NCBI RefSeq assembly: GCF_009690625.1
Contig: NZ_CP033878.1
Span: forward strand, 806,001-870,000
DNA length: 64,000 bases
DNA from: Halorhabdus sp. CBA1104
Lineage (GTDB): Archaea; Halobacteriota; Halobacteria; Halobacteriales; Haloarculaceae
Reading direction: 5' to 3'
The notes beneath the pieces were generated by a model that worked only from the letters and a program-made list of their open reading frames with translations, ran no database searches and was not told the DNA's origin. Positions within the stretch are counted from its first letter, which is position 1. Each line of letters starts with the position of its first letter. A program made the position numbers and the translations under genes. This document shows, one piece after another, positions 8,352-17,661 of the stretch.

Positions 8352-9311
8352 GTGACTAGTCCGGATGTCCTCGTGTTACGGGAGAAGCCCCACGGCCTCC
8401 CGGGGCAAAAGTATGCGGCGGCGTTGCAAGAGCGCCTCGGGGAGGTCGCGACTGTCCAGGCCGCACAGACGCCAGCTCAAGAACGCGAGGCGATCGCGAC
8501 GGCCCCGATTGTCTCGGGCGGACACTTCGACGAATCGCTGCTTGCAGACGCTGACGCACTCGACTATTTTGCCTGTATGTATGCCGGATACGACCACCTC
8601 CCGCTGGAGGGAATGGCGGAACGCGACATTGCCGTTACGAACGCGGCGGGCGTCCATGGGCCGAACATCGCCGAACACGTTCTGGGCTCGTTTCTGGCCT
8701 TTGCCCGCCGGTTCTTCCAGGCCCGTCGCCAGCAACGCAACCACGAGTGGCGAGGGTTTCAGTCCCGCGAGCTCGCGGGCAGTCGGGTCGCCATCGTTGG
8801 CATGGGAGCAATCGGACAGGCGATCACCGAACGCCTGCAGGGATTCGACGTGACGACCGTCGGCGTCCGCTACACGCCCGAGAAGGGTGGCCCGACCGAC
8901 GAAGTGTATGGCTTCGCGGAGATCCACCAGGCCCTCGCTGGCGCGGAATACGTCGCGATCGCCACGCCGCTGACCGAACAGACGCGTGGCCTCATCGGGG
9001 CCGAGGAGTTACAGACGCTGCCCCCGTCGGCCGTCCTCGTCAACGTGGCCCGCGGCCCGATCGTCGAGACGGACGCGCTGGTCGATGCGTTGCGGGCCAA
9101 CCATCTACGCGGGGCGGCACTCGACGTGACCGAGCCAGAACCCCTGCCGAACGATCACCCGCTGTGGGACTTCGAAAACGTGTTTATCACGCCCCATACG
9201 TCGGGACACACACCCGACTATTACGAACGACTGGCCGATATCGTGGCACCGAACGTCGAATCGGTCCTACAGGAGAACTCTCCCGAGTCGCTGCGAAACC
9301 GCGTCGTTTGA
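8352..9311 (+). CDS. D-2-hydroxyacid dehydrogenase (NAD-binding)
   Basis: 319 residues with a GTG start. It has the family layout: a split catalytic domain around a Rossmann fold with VAIVGMGAIGQAI (about residue 146). Active-site residues are visible as Arg in NVARGPIVE, Glu in DVTEPEPLP and His in ITPHTSGHT. The family reduces 2-keto acids to D-2-hydroxy acids (glyoxylate/hydroxypyruvate, phosphoglycerate and similar), and the precise substrate is not determined. Length is typical for a member without an ACT domain. It is monocistronic by spacing; hairpins follow at 9411-9477. Confidence 0.85.
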   Translation: MTSPDVLVLREKPHGLPGQKYAAALQERLGEVATVQAAQTPAQEREAIATAPIVSGGHFDESLLADADALDYFACMYAGYDHLPLEGMAERDIAVTNAAGVHGPNIAEHVLGSFLAFARRFFQARRQQRNHEWRGFQSRELAGSRVAIVGMGAIGQAITERLQGFDVTTVGVRYTPEKGGPTDEVYGFAEIHQALAGAEYVAIATPLTEQTRGLIGAEELQTLPPSAVLVNVARGPIVETDALVDALRANHLRGAALDVTEPEPLPNDHPLWDFENVFITPHTSGHTPDYYERLADIVAPNVESVLQENSPESLRNRVV

Positions 9312-9410
9312 GGTCGCTTGGAGTACTCACGGCAGCTTCTCACGAGCCGATCGAAGCGACGAATCTTCTCGAGACAGCCATTGTTGCGTCCGCGATCGTG
9401 GCTTCCGACC

Positions 9411-9477
9411 GCCCAAGCTTGACGGTTGGGCTCTCCTCCCGAGAGGAGCGGGCTTTGCCCGATCGAAGTAGCGATCG
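9411..9477. terminator. Four consecutive hairpins between two oxidoreductase genes
   Basis: The stems are GCCCAA/TTGGGC (9411-9431), CTCCTC/GAGGAG with CCGA loop (9433-9448), CGGGC/GCCCG with TTT loop (9449-9461) and CGATCG/CGATCG (9460-9477). They lie 100 bp after the upstream stop and 57 bp before the next start, so a role in ending the upstream transcript is possible. There is no T-tract. The style matches the array at 5809-5985. Confidence 0.4.
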
Positions 9478-9533
9478 TCCGTCGGCCGTCTTGGAAACGC
9501 AACGTTCCTTGTCGTCGAACTCGCAACGATAGT

Positions 9534-10544
9534 ATGCGTGAGTCAAATCGCGAGTGGATTTTCGCCCAGCGTCCCGACGGCGAGCCGGACATGGAAAGTT
9601 TCGAACTGCAGGAGAGTGCCGTTCCCGAGCCCAGACACGGTGAACTGCTGGTTCGGGTGCGGTATCTCTCGGTCGATCCGTACATGCGCGGCCGGATGCG
9701 CGATACCGAATCGTACGCCGAGCCCTGGGACGTCGGCGAGCCGATGGAAGGGACCGTTGTCGGCGAAGTCATCGAGAGTGAGAGCGAACGCTACGACGAA
9801 GGCGACCTCGTGACGGGTAATGGCACGTGGGCTGATTACACGGTGCTGGACGCCGCCGACGTCGCGCCGGTCGATCCGTCGATCGCCGATCTGCCCGCAT
9901 ATCTCGGTGTCCTCGGTATGCCCGGCCGAACGGCCTACTACGGCCTGCTCGAGGTCGGCGATCCCAAGCCGGGCGAGACGGTCGTCGTGTCGGGTGCGGC
10001 CGGTGCGGTCGGGTCCGTCGTCGGCCAGATCGCGAAACTGAACGGCTGTCGGGTCGTCGGCTTTGCCGGTTCCGACCGGAAAACCGAGTGGCTTACCGAG
10101 GAACTCGGGTTCGACGCCGCGATCAACTACAAAGACGTCGAGGACTACCGAGGAGCACTCGACGACGCCGCGCCCGACGGCGTCGACGTCTACTTCGACA
10201 ACGTCGGTGGGCCGATCACCGATGCCGTCTTCACGAAACTGAATCTCGACGCACGAGTGGCTGTCTGTGGACAGATCGCCCACTACAACGACGAAGGCGT
10301 CCCGACCGGCCCCCGGAAGCTGCCCCAGCTCATTGCGCCCCGGGCTACGGTGCAGGGGCTACTCGTCGGTGACTACGTGACTCGCTTCGAGGAAGCCAGC
10401 CAGCAACTCGGGACGTGGGTCGCATCCGGGCAGATCGAGCATCGAGAGAGTATCGTCGACGGACTCGAAAACGCGCCCGATGCGTTCCTCGGGCTGTTTT
10501 CGGGCGACAACATCGGCAAGCAGGTCGTCGCCGTCTCGGAATAA
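9534..10544 (+). CDS. NADP-dependent MDR oxidoreductase (leukotriene B4 dehydrogenase/CurA-like)
   Basis: 336 residues from the ATG at 9534; the frame is open further upstream but that part is not protein-like. Features are the substrate-domain signature SVDPYMRGRM near residue 45, a Rossmann motif SGAAGAVGSVVGQIAK in the middle, YFDNVGG after it, and a C-terminal IGKQVVAV. There are no zinc-binding cysteines, as expected for the zinc-free quinone-oxidoreductase/prostaglandin-reductase branch. Members reduce the double bond of enones with NADPH. A hairpin follows the stop codon directly. Confidence 0.85.
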   Translation: MRESNREWIFAQRPDGEPDMESFELQESAVPEPRHGELLVRVRYLSVDPYMRGRMRDTESYAEPWDVGEPMEGTVVGEVIESESERYDEGDLVTGNGTWADYTVLDAADVAPVDPSIADLPAYLGVLGMPGRTAYYGLLEVGDPKPGETVVVSGAAGAVGSVVGQIAKLNGCRVVGFAGSDRKTEWLTEELGFDAAINYKDVEDYRGALDDAAPDGVDVYFDNVGGPITDAVFTKLNLDARVAVCGQIAHYNDEGVPTGPRKLPQLIAPRATVQGLLVGDYVTRFEEASQQLGTWVASGQIEHRESIVDGLENAPDAFLGLFSGDNIGKQVVAVSE

Positions 10545-10545
10545 C

Positions 10546-10562
10546 CGCGACCTTTTGTCGCG
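10546..10562 (+). terminator. Hairpin directly after the MDR gene stop
   Basis: CGCGAC and GTCGCG form a perfect 6-bp stem around CTTTT, starting two bases after the TAA at 10542-10544. Position suggests 3'-end formation or protection of the upstream transcript. Confidence 0.45.
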
Positions 10563-10672
10563 AACGGTTTCCGGCCATTCGCGATTCTTGCCCGAGACTA
10601 GGCTCTGGGGACTCAACGGTCGAGTGACTCGACGCGGCACCTGCTCGAAACGCCGACCAAGCGGTCAGGAAT

Positions 10673-11053
10673 TCAGGACGGTCGACTCGTCAGATACCCG
10701 TCACGGGCCTCTAGAAGCCAGTACACGATGAGAACACCGAGACCCGCCACGGTCAACACTGTGTCTGTTTCGAGACCTCGGAGTTGCCACTCCGGGCCGA
10801 AAAGCCCAAACGCACCGAGTGTGAGCCAGCAACCTAACGCGGCGAGAAATCGCCAGTGAGAACCAACAGCGAGGTCACCTGTCTCACTGCGACGAGCCAG
10901 GTAGAGATGGCCGGCGCCCACGCCGACCGCGTAATACCCGACAAGTCCCACGCCCGCAAGCCAGTCCGGCGGTGAGGCTACTGCGATCACAACGAGTAGT
11001 GCGAATGCCCCGACGACGGCGGTTCCATAGACGGTATTTTCACGGGAGACCAT
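10673..11053 (-). CDS. Small four-helix membrane protein, unknown function
   Basis: 126 residues with about four hydrophobic segments (roughly 10-28, 31-50, 66-90 and 97-115) joined by short polar loops, and an Arg/Ser tail. I recognise no enzymatic motif. It is the last gene of the minus-strand run led by cofD and starts 44 bp after the asd stop, so it may share that transcript. A haloarchaeal conserved membrane protein is the most that can be said. Confidence 0.6.
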   Translation of the reverse strand: MVSRENTVYGTAVVGAFALLVVIAVASPPDWLAGVGLVGYYAVGVGAGHLYLARRSETGDLAVGSHWRFLAALGCWLTLGAFGLFGPEWQLRGLETDTVLTVAGLGVLIVYWLLEARDGYLTSRPS

Positions 11054-11097
11054 ACTACCTGGTCTCCGGTGGCCGTGAAAACAGTTGCTGTCGCCGG

Positions 11098-12134
11098 TTA
11101 GACGTACCCCTTCTCGGCGAGCAACTCGCCGTTGAGGATGCTCGCGCCGGCCGCCCCGCGGAGGGTGTTGTGGGCAAGCGTGTTGAACTGGACGCCAGCC
11201 TCGGTCGTCTGGATGCCACCGACGCTGATCTGCATTCCATCTTCCCGGTTGCGGTCGAGGCGCGGTTGCGGGCGATCGGGCTCCGCGAAGACGTTGATGA
11301 GGGGGTCGGGCGAACTGTGGAGCTCCGCCGAGGGGTACTCGGCCATCGCTTCGGCTACCTCCTCGACAGTCACGTCCGCCGAAAGGTCCGCCCAGACGTT
11401 TTCTAAGTGGCCGTCGAGCGTCGGGATCCGATTACAGGAGGCAGCCACGTCGGCTTCGAGCCACTCGACTTCGCTGCCATCGAAGGTACCCAGGAGCTTG
11501 CGCGATTCGGTTTCCATCTTGTCTTCTTCGCCGCCGATGTGTGGAATCGCGTTGTCGATAATCTCCATCGAGGTGACCCCGGAGTAGCCGGCTCCCGAGA
11601 CGGCCTGGAGCGTCGAGACGTCGACGCGTTCGACGCCGAAGGCTTCTTCGAGTGCTGCAAGCGGGGGCACCATCGTGATCGTCGAGCAGTTGGGATTCTT
11701 CAAGAGTGCCCCGTCCCAGCCGCGCTGCTCGCGTTGGACCTCGATCAGGTCGACGTGTTCCGGGTTCACTTCGGGGATCGTCAGCGGGACGTCCGGATCG
11801 GTCCGGAAGTTCGAAGAGTTCGAGGAGACGACGTAGCCCGCCTCGGCAAAGCCCGGCTCGACGTCCTCGCCGACAGCTGAGGGCAACGACGAAAAGAGCA
11901 GGTCAACGCCCTCGGGACAGCGTCGGGTTCGGTCGCCCCGACGGTCATCTCGGCGACGTGATCGGGGATCGGCGCGTCGATCCGCCACTTGGCTGCCTCG
12001 CGATACGACTTTCCGGCGCTGTCTTCGCTTGCGGTCAGCGCACCAATCTCGAAGTCCGGGTGTGGATCGAGCAACTGGACCAGCCGCTGGCCGACAGCAC
12101 CCGTCGCACCCAGGATACCGACATCTACAGGCAT
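11098..12134 (-). pseudogene. asd: Aspartate-semialdehyde dehydrogenase, one frameshift
   Basis: The N-terminal frame starts at 12134 (VGILGATGAVGQRLVQLLD, NADP-binding) and runs to DAVP. It then continues as EGVDLLFSSLPS in the next frame after one missing base in the three-base run at 11914-11916. Repaired length is 345 residues, normal for the family. The catalytic Cys region (LLKNPNCSTI) and the SGAGYSG segment are intact. The enzyme makes aspartate semialdehyde for threonine, methionine and lysine synthesis. Such a gene is rarely lost, so a base-calling error is more likely than true decay. It lies 84 bp after rps17e on the same strand. Confidence 0.9.
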
Positions 12135-12218
12135 GACTGGATCTTTGGGTGAGGACCGGTCAAAACTGTTTGGATCGGCAGTTCTCGCGAGCGGAGCAGA
12201 GAGATAGTGACCGAGTGA

Positions 12219-12410
12219 TCAGGCTTCGACGCCGCCGGCCTCTTTCCGGGTGACGTAGCCTGCGATGCGGTTGCGAACGCCTTTCGATTCGACGTTCGTC
12301 AGTTCCGAGACCAGTTCCTTGTTGTGCTCGAAGTCCGTCGAGAACACTTCCGGATAGCGCTCTCGAAGCGTCGTCGCGGTCTTCTTGACGTAGGCGGGTT
12401 TGATTGCCAT
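12219..12410 (-). CDS. rps17e: Ribosomal protein S17e
   Basis: 63 residues beginning [12 protein letters not shown], with RYPEVF and [13 protein letters not shown]: the full short archaeal S17e of the small subunit. Its length is normal. It sits between the DUF447 gene (24 bp upstream) and asd, an arrangement seen in haloarchaea where a ribosomal gene rides in a metabolic operon. Confidence 0.95.
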   Translation of the reverse strand: MAIKPAYVKKTATTLRERYPEVFSTDFEHNKELVSELTNVESKGVRNRIAGYVTRKEAGGVEA

Positions 12411-12434
12411 ACCGAGTCGTTACCGAGTCGGCCC

Positions 12435-13031
12435 CTAAAAGGATTCGAATCGCCCGTCGGTCTCCGGGAGCTCCACGACCTCCCGAAGCCGGTCGAGAGC
12501 AGCCAGTTCGCGATCGCCACCGGTTCGCTCGATGACGTCGGCGAAATACGCCAGTCGCGCTGCTAACGGTTCGTCGTCGTATGCGGGGACGTCCAGTCGT
12601 GAGGCTGCCACTGTCGCTTCGATCACGGCCGCGTGGCCGCGGTTGATCGTCGGGACGACGCGGTTCTCTGTGCCTGTCTCGACCGGCGTGAGTTGCCAGT
12701 CGACCCACTCAGTGCCACCTTCCGTTCCCGTCTCGGCATCTTCGGCTTCGACGTGTGCCCAGGCATCCGCATTGTCGAGGATTGGGTCGTCGAGTTCACG
12801 AATCGTCAACGCCGCTTCGACGAAATCGAGGGGGTCTCGAGTGAACTGGATGTAGCCTTCGCCCTCCCGCTCGAAATTCACTCGCGTCCGCGTTTGACCC
12901 CAGGTCCGGGCCGTTACCGTCTCCCCGGCATGCAAGCCGAGGGCGGCGACGTTGTACCGTCCGTCCGGGCCGCGCGTCGTCACGATTGACTCGGTGACGC
13001 CCCGAACCTCGACGGGCCACGCCTCGCTCAT
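12435..13031 (-). CDS. DUF447 family protein
   Basis: 198 residues matching the DUF447 layout: an N-terminal beta-rich part with VTTRGPDGRYNVAALGLH, then TRTRVNFEREGEG and a C-terminal helical segment after NRGHAAVIEA. The fold is thought to be a split barrel like flavin-binding proteins; its reaction is not established. Its ATG overlaps the TGA of the upstream CitG-like gene (ATGA), showing tight translational coupling. The coupling with CitG-like, DUS-like and cofD suggests a cofactor role, an inference only. Confidence 0.8.
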   Translation of the reverse strand: MSEAWPVEVRGVTESIVTTRGPDGRYNVAALGLHAGETVTARTWGQTRTRVNFEREGEGYIQFTRDPLDFVEAALTIRELDDPILDNADAWAHVEAEDAETGTEGGTEWVDWQLTPVETGTENRVVPTINRGHAAVIEATVAASRLDVPAYDDEPLAARLAYFADVIERTGGDRELAALDRLREVVELPETDGRFESF

Positions 13032-13870
13032 ATCTCGGCCCCCCTGGACAGCGCGACGAACAGGCCACCAGCGAGGATATCGGCCGTCGTCCCCGGATTG
13101 ATGCCGTCGGCGACGAGTTCCTCAGCCAGTTCCGCGGGGTCGACTTGTTCGTCTCGGACGGCCGCCGCCCGCTCGCGGACGGTCGCCGCCACCGCCTCGC
13201 CGTGATTGATCGCGACGAATGGGTCCGGTTCGGTCGCGAGCAGGTCGAGGAAGGTCTCTGCCGCGCGGTCGGTAATCGGTCCCTCTCGTCGTTCGATTGC
13301 GTCTGCGGCTTCGAAGGTTCGGTCGAACCCGCCGATCCACTCCCGGGCGATGCCGTCCCGGTCGGTCGAGCGGTCCATCACGTCGTACAACGACAGGTCG
13401 CGCGCACGCAGTGCCGGGATCGCGTCAGCCCCGCGACGAACGTCCAGTGTGTCCATGTCGTCTGGCGGGTCGGCGACGGCGACATCGACGTGTTCGAATG
13501 CCCGATAGAAGCCTTCGGCGTCCACGACGGTCGTCGACTCGCCGATGGCTGTGGCACGCTCTTGGGAGAGCTCGCCCGTCCCAGCCGTCCGCACCAGCGG
13601 CGCCAGCAACAACAGCCCACCGAACTGCGTGTTGGTGCCAGCCCCCTCGCTCATGCCCGCAACCGCCCGTTCGAAGGCGACGCCGATCGACGGGCCATCT
13701 GGGGTTGCGAGTGCGTCGAGGCCGTCGATTGCACCGACGGCCCCCGCCAGGAAGTGCTCGAACCGGAGGTCGTCGTGATCTCTGTGCCGGTCGACGTTGC
13801 CCGGCGTTGGGGTCGTGGCGACTTCCAGCAGCAGGGCGAGGTGGGCCTGCTCGGCGATCGATCGCGTCAT
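13028..13870 (-). CDS. Triphosphoribosyl-dephospho-CoA synthase-like protein (CitG family)
   Basis: 280 residues from the ATG at 13870, chosen because family similarity begins there (EQAHLALLLEVATTPTPGNVD) and it overlaps the upstream gene by four bases. Conserved pieces are TPGNVDRHRDHDDL, GTNTQFGGLLLLAPL and the C-terminal GINPGTTADILAGGLF. In bacteria CitG makes the citrate-lyase prosthetic group precursor, but no citrate lyase genes are here. Archaeal homologues sit with cofactor genes and probably act on another nucleotide substrate. The exact role is unknown. Confidence 0.8.
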   Translation of the reverse strand: MTRSIAEQAHLALLLEVATTPTPGNVDRHRDHDDLRFEHFLAGAVGAIDGLDALATPDGPSIGVAFERAVAGMSEGAGTNTQFGGLLLLAPLVRTAGTGELSQERATAIGESTTVVDAEGFYRAFEHVDVAVADPPDDMDTLDVRRGADAIPALRARDLSLYDVMDRSTDRDGIAREWIGGFDRTFEAADAIERREGPITDRAAETFLDLLATEPDPFVAINHGEAVAATVRERAAAVRDEQVDPAELAEELVADGINPGTTADILAGGLFVALSRGAEI

Positions 13871-14661
13871 CGGCCTCCCTCCATCGGCTCGCCGAACCAC
13901 GCGTCGGTCGCGTCCCGGACGCGATCGAGGACGACGGGACGATCGCTCGGTCGTCCCACGCTGACGGCGTCGGCCCCGTAGGCCAGATATTCCCGGACCG
14001 TCCCACGATCCCGGACGCCGTTGTTGGCGATCACGAACAGGTCCGTCGCGGCGACGATTTCGGCGACGACACCTTCGCTGTCCATCGCGTCGACGTGGAT
14101 CGCGTCGGCGCCCACCTGTTCGATCTTTCGGGCGATGCCTGGTACGTCGACGCCAGGGACCTCTGTCCGGACTTTCACACTGACGGTCGCCCCTGCTTCC
14201 GCGGCGGTCGCGACCTGGGCGGCCAGTCGGTCTGGCTCTCTGAGGAGCGACTGACCCGCGCCGACGTCGCACATTTCGGCTTGGCGGCAGTGAGCGTTGA
14301 TCTCACAGATCGCGTCGTGGACAGTACAGACGTCGGCAACCCTCCGGAGTGGTTCGAGGGTACGACTCCGGACATTAAGGCCGGGGACGATCGACATATC
14401 CGTGACCTCAGCGAGTTGTTGCTCGGCAAAAGCAAGTGGGTCGTCGGGCAAGAACTCCTCGCGATCCCGGTCCTCGACCATCGTCCGGGCAGCCGTTCGC
14501 GTCGGCTCGTCGACTGCCAGCCCGCCGAGGACAGCCGCGCCGACGGACGGGGCCGCCGACTTCGCCCATGCGGCGTCCGAGGCCCCACTGAGACTGGCTG
14601 CCGCAACGCGCGGCCTAAACGGCAGTGACGGATCGGTCACGACTTCCCCGGTCTCTCCCAT
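13867..14661 (-). CDS. tRNA-dihydrouridine-synthase-like flavin TIM barrel
   Basis: 264 residues. The second half reads as a flavin-binding barrel: VSVKVRTEVPG (FMN-binding Lys), ADAIHVDAMD (His), FVIANNGVRD and GADAVSVGRPS (phosphate site). The region EINAHCRQAEMCDVG stands where DUS enzymes have their catalytic cysteine but is different in sequence. It overlaps the TGA of cofD by one base and the next start by four. It may be a dihydrouridine synthase or a relative adapted to cofactor synthesis; context favours the second but does not prove it. Confidence 0.7.
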   Translation of the reverse strand: MGETGEVVTDPSLPFRPRVAAASLSGASDAAWAKSAAPSVGAAVLGGLAVDEPTRTAARTMVEDRDREEFLPDDPLAFAEQQLAEVTDMSIVPGLNVRSRTLEPLRRVADVCTVHDAICEINAHCRQAEMCDVGAGQSLLREPDRLAAQVATAAEAGATVSVKVRTEVPGVDVPGIARKIEQVGADAIHVDAMDSEGVVAEIVAATDLFVIANNGVRDRGTVREYLAYGADAVSVGRPSDRPVVLDRVRDATDAWFGEPMEGGR

Positions 14662-15653
14662 CAGGCCACCACCCCCAAGGCTTCCTTTAGGGCACGGGCG
14701 ACGCGCTCGGAATCGGAGTCGCTGTCGAGCGTCGTGTCCGTTCGCACGGTCGGCCGATCGAGTTCCGTCCCGTCCGCGTCGTCGAGGACGAACGCGTCGG
14801 CGAAGGGATAGGCCTCGGCGACGCCGGCGGTACTCGGATCGAACCCCTCGGCGGCCATGAGCTTCGCTGCCGGGCCGGAGAAGACCTGATCTTCGACGAA
14901 CGGCGAGACGGCGACCACCGGGGTCTCGGCCAGTGCCGCGGCGATTTCGTCGATGGCTGCCATTGGGCCGATGCTCGTGATCGGATTCGCGGGACCGATC
15001 ACGACAGGCTCATCGAGTGCGTCGAGTACCGCGTCGGTCGCTGTCGCCGCCGCGGCCCCTCGAAACTCGACGGCCTCGACTGCTGGCTTTCCGTCCCGGG
15101 CGACCCAGAACTCCTGGAAGTGCATCGTCCGATCGGGCGTGTGGATCAGCGACGCGACGGGATCGTTACTCATCGGGAGGACCTCACGCTCGATCCCGAG
15201 GGCATCGCCGAGTATCCGGGTGACGTCCGTCAGTGAGTGCCCTTCGTCGAGGAGGCTCGTCCGCGTGATGTGGAGTGCCCTGTCGCGGTCACCAATGTGC
15301 ATGAACTCCCCGACTCCCGAGAAGCGACGCCAGCGAGCGATCGACCGACCGGCCGTCTGCCGATCGGCGGAGAGATACCGTGGTCCGCGATCCAGCTCGG
15401 CCTCGGCTGCAAGCGAGTGGAGGAACTCGTGGGTTTCTGCGGTGTCGTCGTCGATACCCCACCACGTCGTTCGATCGAGTATTCCGCCTTCGAGGAACAG
15501 TACCGTGTCGACGTCGGGACAGACCAGAAACCCGCCGATCTCGATGTCGTCGCCCGTGTTCGCGACGACTGTCGTCTCGACGGGTGAAAAAACTGCTTCA
15601 GCGCCGGCAAGGAGTTTGGGGGTTCCAGTCCCCCCAGCGAGAAACGTAGCCAT
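14661..15653 (-). CDS. cofD: 2-phospho-L-lactate transferase (coenzyme F420 biosynthesis)
   Basis: 330 residues from the ATG at 15653, where the family N-terminus [17 protein letters not shown] begins; a longer frame is open upstream. Further hallmarks are [43 protein letters not shown] and [14 protein letters not shown]. CofD joins the lactyl phosphodiester unit to the deazaflavin Fo to form F420-0 in the cytoplasm. It is first in the minus-strand operon. The gene shows that this organism makes F420, used by haloarchaeal oxidoreductases. Confidence 0.95.
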   Translation of the reverse strand: MATFLAGGTGTPKLLAGAEAVFSPVETTVVANTGDDIEIGGFLVCPDVDTVLFLEGGILDRTTWWGIDDDTAETHEFLHSLAAEAELDRGPRYLSADRQTAGRSIARWRRFSGVGEFMHIGDRDRALHITRTSLLDEGHSLTDVTRILGDALGIEREVLPMSNDPVASLIHTPDRTMHFQEFWVARDGKPAVEAVEFRGAAAATATDAVLDALDEPVVIGPANPITSIGPMAAIDEIAAALAETPVVAVSPFVEDQVFSGPAAKLMAAEGFDPSTAGVAEAYPFADAFVLDDADGTELDRPTVRTDTTLDSDSDSERVARALKEALGVVA

Positions 15654-15764
15654 AGCGCCCGATAGGGTAGTCGCTGCCGTAAATCGCACGCCCGTCTCGT
15701 CCAATTGTCAGCGCTGAGAACTGGAGTGGTAGCTTCAAGTCACTGGACGAACACTCACGAGACA

Positions 15765-16313
15765 ATGGCCGAAATATACGACGAGCGCGTCAGTGCCCAC
15801 CGGTTCGCGCCGGCGGCACCCGACGAACCCTACGTCTATGGCGCCTGCTGTCCGGGCTGGCACTCGACGGCAGATCACCACGAGGCCATCGACGAGTGGA
15901 TCACGTTCATGCGCGAACACGACGTCGAACGCGTCTTGAGCCTCCTGGCTGGCTCCCAACTCGACCGGACGGACGCAAACGTGGCCAGATATCGCGAAGC
16001 GTTCGGCGACGAATCCGTCGCGCACGTCCCAATCTCTGACCACCACCTTGCCGATCGTGACACACTCGCCGAGGATGTCCTCCCGTTCCTCGAAGACGCG
16101 GTCGAGGGTCAACAGCGGGTCGTCGTCCACTGTCTCGCCGGGATCGGACGGGTCGGCCACGTTCTCGCGGCGTGGCTCGTCTCTGGCCGTGGGTATACGC
16201 CCGTCGAGGCCGTCGATACCGTCCGTGAGATGGGGCGCGTCCCAACGCAGGCCGTCGACGCCGGGAACGCCAGACGCGGTGAACTGTTCGAATTGCTTTC
16301 GACCTTCGAGTGA
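15765..16313 (+). CDS. Protein-tyrosine-phosphatase-like enzyme
   Basis: 182 residues from the ATG at 15765. The signature HCLAGIGRVG (Cys123, Arg129) is the CX5R phosphate loop of the dual-specificity/PTP superfamily, and SDHHLADRD may carry the general-acid Asp. The N-terminal part has GACCPGWH, with extra cysteines not needed for catalysis. Substrates could be phosphoproteins or small phosphate esters. It is divergent from cofD and followed by the HD hydrolase 95 bp downstream, possibly in one transcript. Confidence 0.8.
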   Translation: MAEIYDERVSAHRFAPAAPDEPYVYGACCPGWHSTADHHEAIDEWITFMREHDVERVLSLLAGSQLDRTDANVARYREAFGDESVAHVPISDHHLADRDTLAEDVLPFLEDAVEGQQRVVVHCLAGIGRVGHVLAAWLVSGRGYTPVEAVDTVREMGRVPTQAVDAGNARRGELFELLSTFE

Positions 16314-16408
16314 TGGCCGGTGGCAGTTCCAACGAGTGTTTCGCGTATCACGGCTAGTCGGCTCCCTGCCTCCCGACACCTTTTGCTCTGGGCCGACCAA
16401 ATCGAACT

Positions 16409-17632
16409 ATGACTACGATCAAAGATAGCGTCCACGATCACATCGAAATCGAGGGCGTCGCGCGCGATCTGCTCGATACGCCTCCCGTCCAGCGACTCCG
16501 GCACGTCACCCAATTGGGCACTGTCTCATTGGTCTACCCGTCTGCCAATCACACCCGCTTCGAGCATTCCCTGGGAGTGTATTATCTCGCCGACCAGGCA
16601 CTCGACCACCTCGGTATCGAGGGCCAGCAGGCCGAGCGCGTTCGCGCGGCTGCACTGTTGCACGACGTCGGCCACGGCCCCTACAGCCACAACGTCGAAC
16701 CACTCATCTACCGCCACACAGGCAAGTACCACGACGACGTCCACGACCTGCTCGGCGACGGGGCCGTCGCGCGTGTCCTCGCCGAGCACGGGCTCAATCC
16801 GGATGCCGTCGCTGATCTGGTCGCGGGCGACGGCGAACTCGGCCAGCTCGTCTCGGGTGAACTCGACGTCGACCGCATGGACTATCTCGCGCGGGACGCC
16901 CACCACACTGGCGTTCCCTATGGCACGATCGATCACGGCCGCCTCGTCCGCGAGTTACGATTCCGCGACGGCGAATTGGTCCTCGCCGAAGGCAACGTCC
17001 AGACCGCAGAGAGCCTCCTGCTCGCTCGCGCGCTGATGACGCCGACCGTCTACAGTCACCACGTCGCCCGCATCGCCAAGGCGATGCTCCGGCGAGCGAG
17101 CGCGCGCCTCCTCGAAACGACCGAGACATCGGCGGGACGCTTTCGCCGGATGGACGATAAGGACCTCCTCGTGGCACTCCGATCGACTGCATCGACGACC
17201 GAGGTTGCTCGCCGCCTCACGTATCGAGACCTCTACAAACGGGCTGTCTGGGCCGAACGGGATGCGGTACCCACAGACGTTCTCGAGGCGTCCCAGGAGA
17301 CGATCCGTGAGTTCGAACGGACGATCGCAGCCGAGGTCGACGTCGATCCTGCGTCGGTTATCGTCGACGTGCCCGACGATCCATCGATGGTCGAGTCGAG
17401 TTCTCGTGTGCTCGTCAACGGTGAGGTCCGCCGCCTCGGAGAACAGTCCACGCTGGTCAGTGCCCTACAGACAGCCCGCCGTGACCAGTGGCGACTCGGC
17501 GTGTATGCGCCTGCCGATGTCCGCGATCGCGTTGGCGACGTGGCGGTTCGAACCCTCGGCCTGGATATCGACGGAGCCCGAATAAGCGACACCCACCGAG
17601 GGGTTCACGCGACCCTCGACGAGTTCCAGTAA
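16409..17632 (+). CDS. HD-domain phosphohydrolase (SAMHD1/YdhJ-like)
   Basis: 407 residues. The metal site is intact: HTRFEHSLGVY, AALLHDVGHGPYSH (the HD pair) and ELDVDRMDYLARD. This order is typical of dNTP triphosphohydrolase-like HD proteins (COG1078). Known relatives cleave dNTPs or other nucleotides; the substrate here is unknown. The C-terminal 150 residues form a separate beta-rich region seen in this group. It starts 95 bp after the phosphatase gene. Confidence 0.85.
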   Translation: MTTIKDSVHDHIEIEGVARDLLDTPPVQRLRHVTQLGTVSLVYPSANHTRFEHSLGVYYLADQALDHLGIEGQQAERVRAAALLHDVGHGPYSHNVEPLIYRHTGKYHDDVHDLLGDGAVARVLAEHGLNPDAVADLVAGDGELGQLVSGELDVDRMDYLARDAHHTGVPYGTIDHGRLVRELRFRDGELVLAEGNVQTAESLLLARALMTPTVYSHHVARIAKAMLRRASARLLETTETSAGRFRRMDDKDLLVALRSTASTTEVARRLTYRDLYKRAVWAERDAVPTDVLEASQETIREFERTIAAEVDVDPASVIVDVPDDPSMVESSSRVLVNGEVRRLGEQSTLVSALQTARRDQWRLGVYAPADVRDRVGDVAVRTLGLDIDGARISDTHRGVHATLDEFQ

Positions 17633-17661
17633 CTGGCCGTCTGTGGGCGGCGAGGCGACGG

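Noticed and set aside
13145-14628. Long plus-strand open frames opposite the CitG-like and DUS-like genes
   Set aside because: They are Arg-rich shadows of well-recognised minus-strand genes, a usual effect of high GC codon bias.
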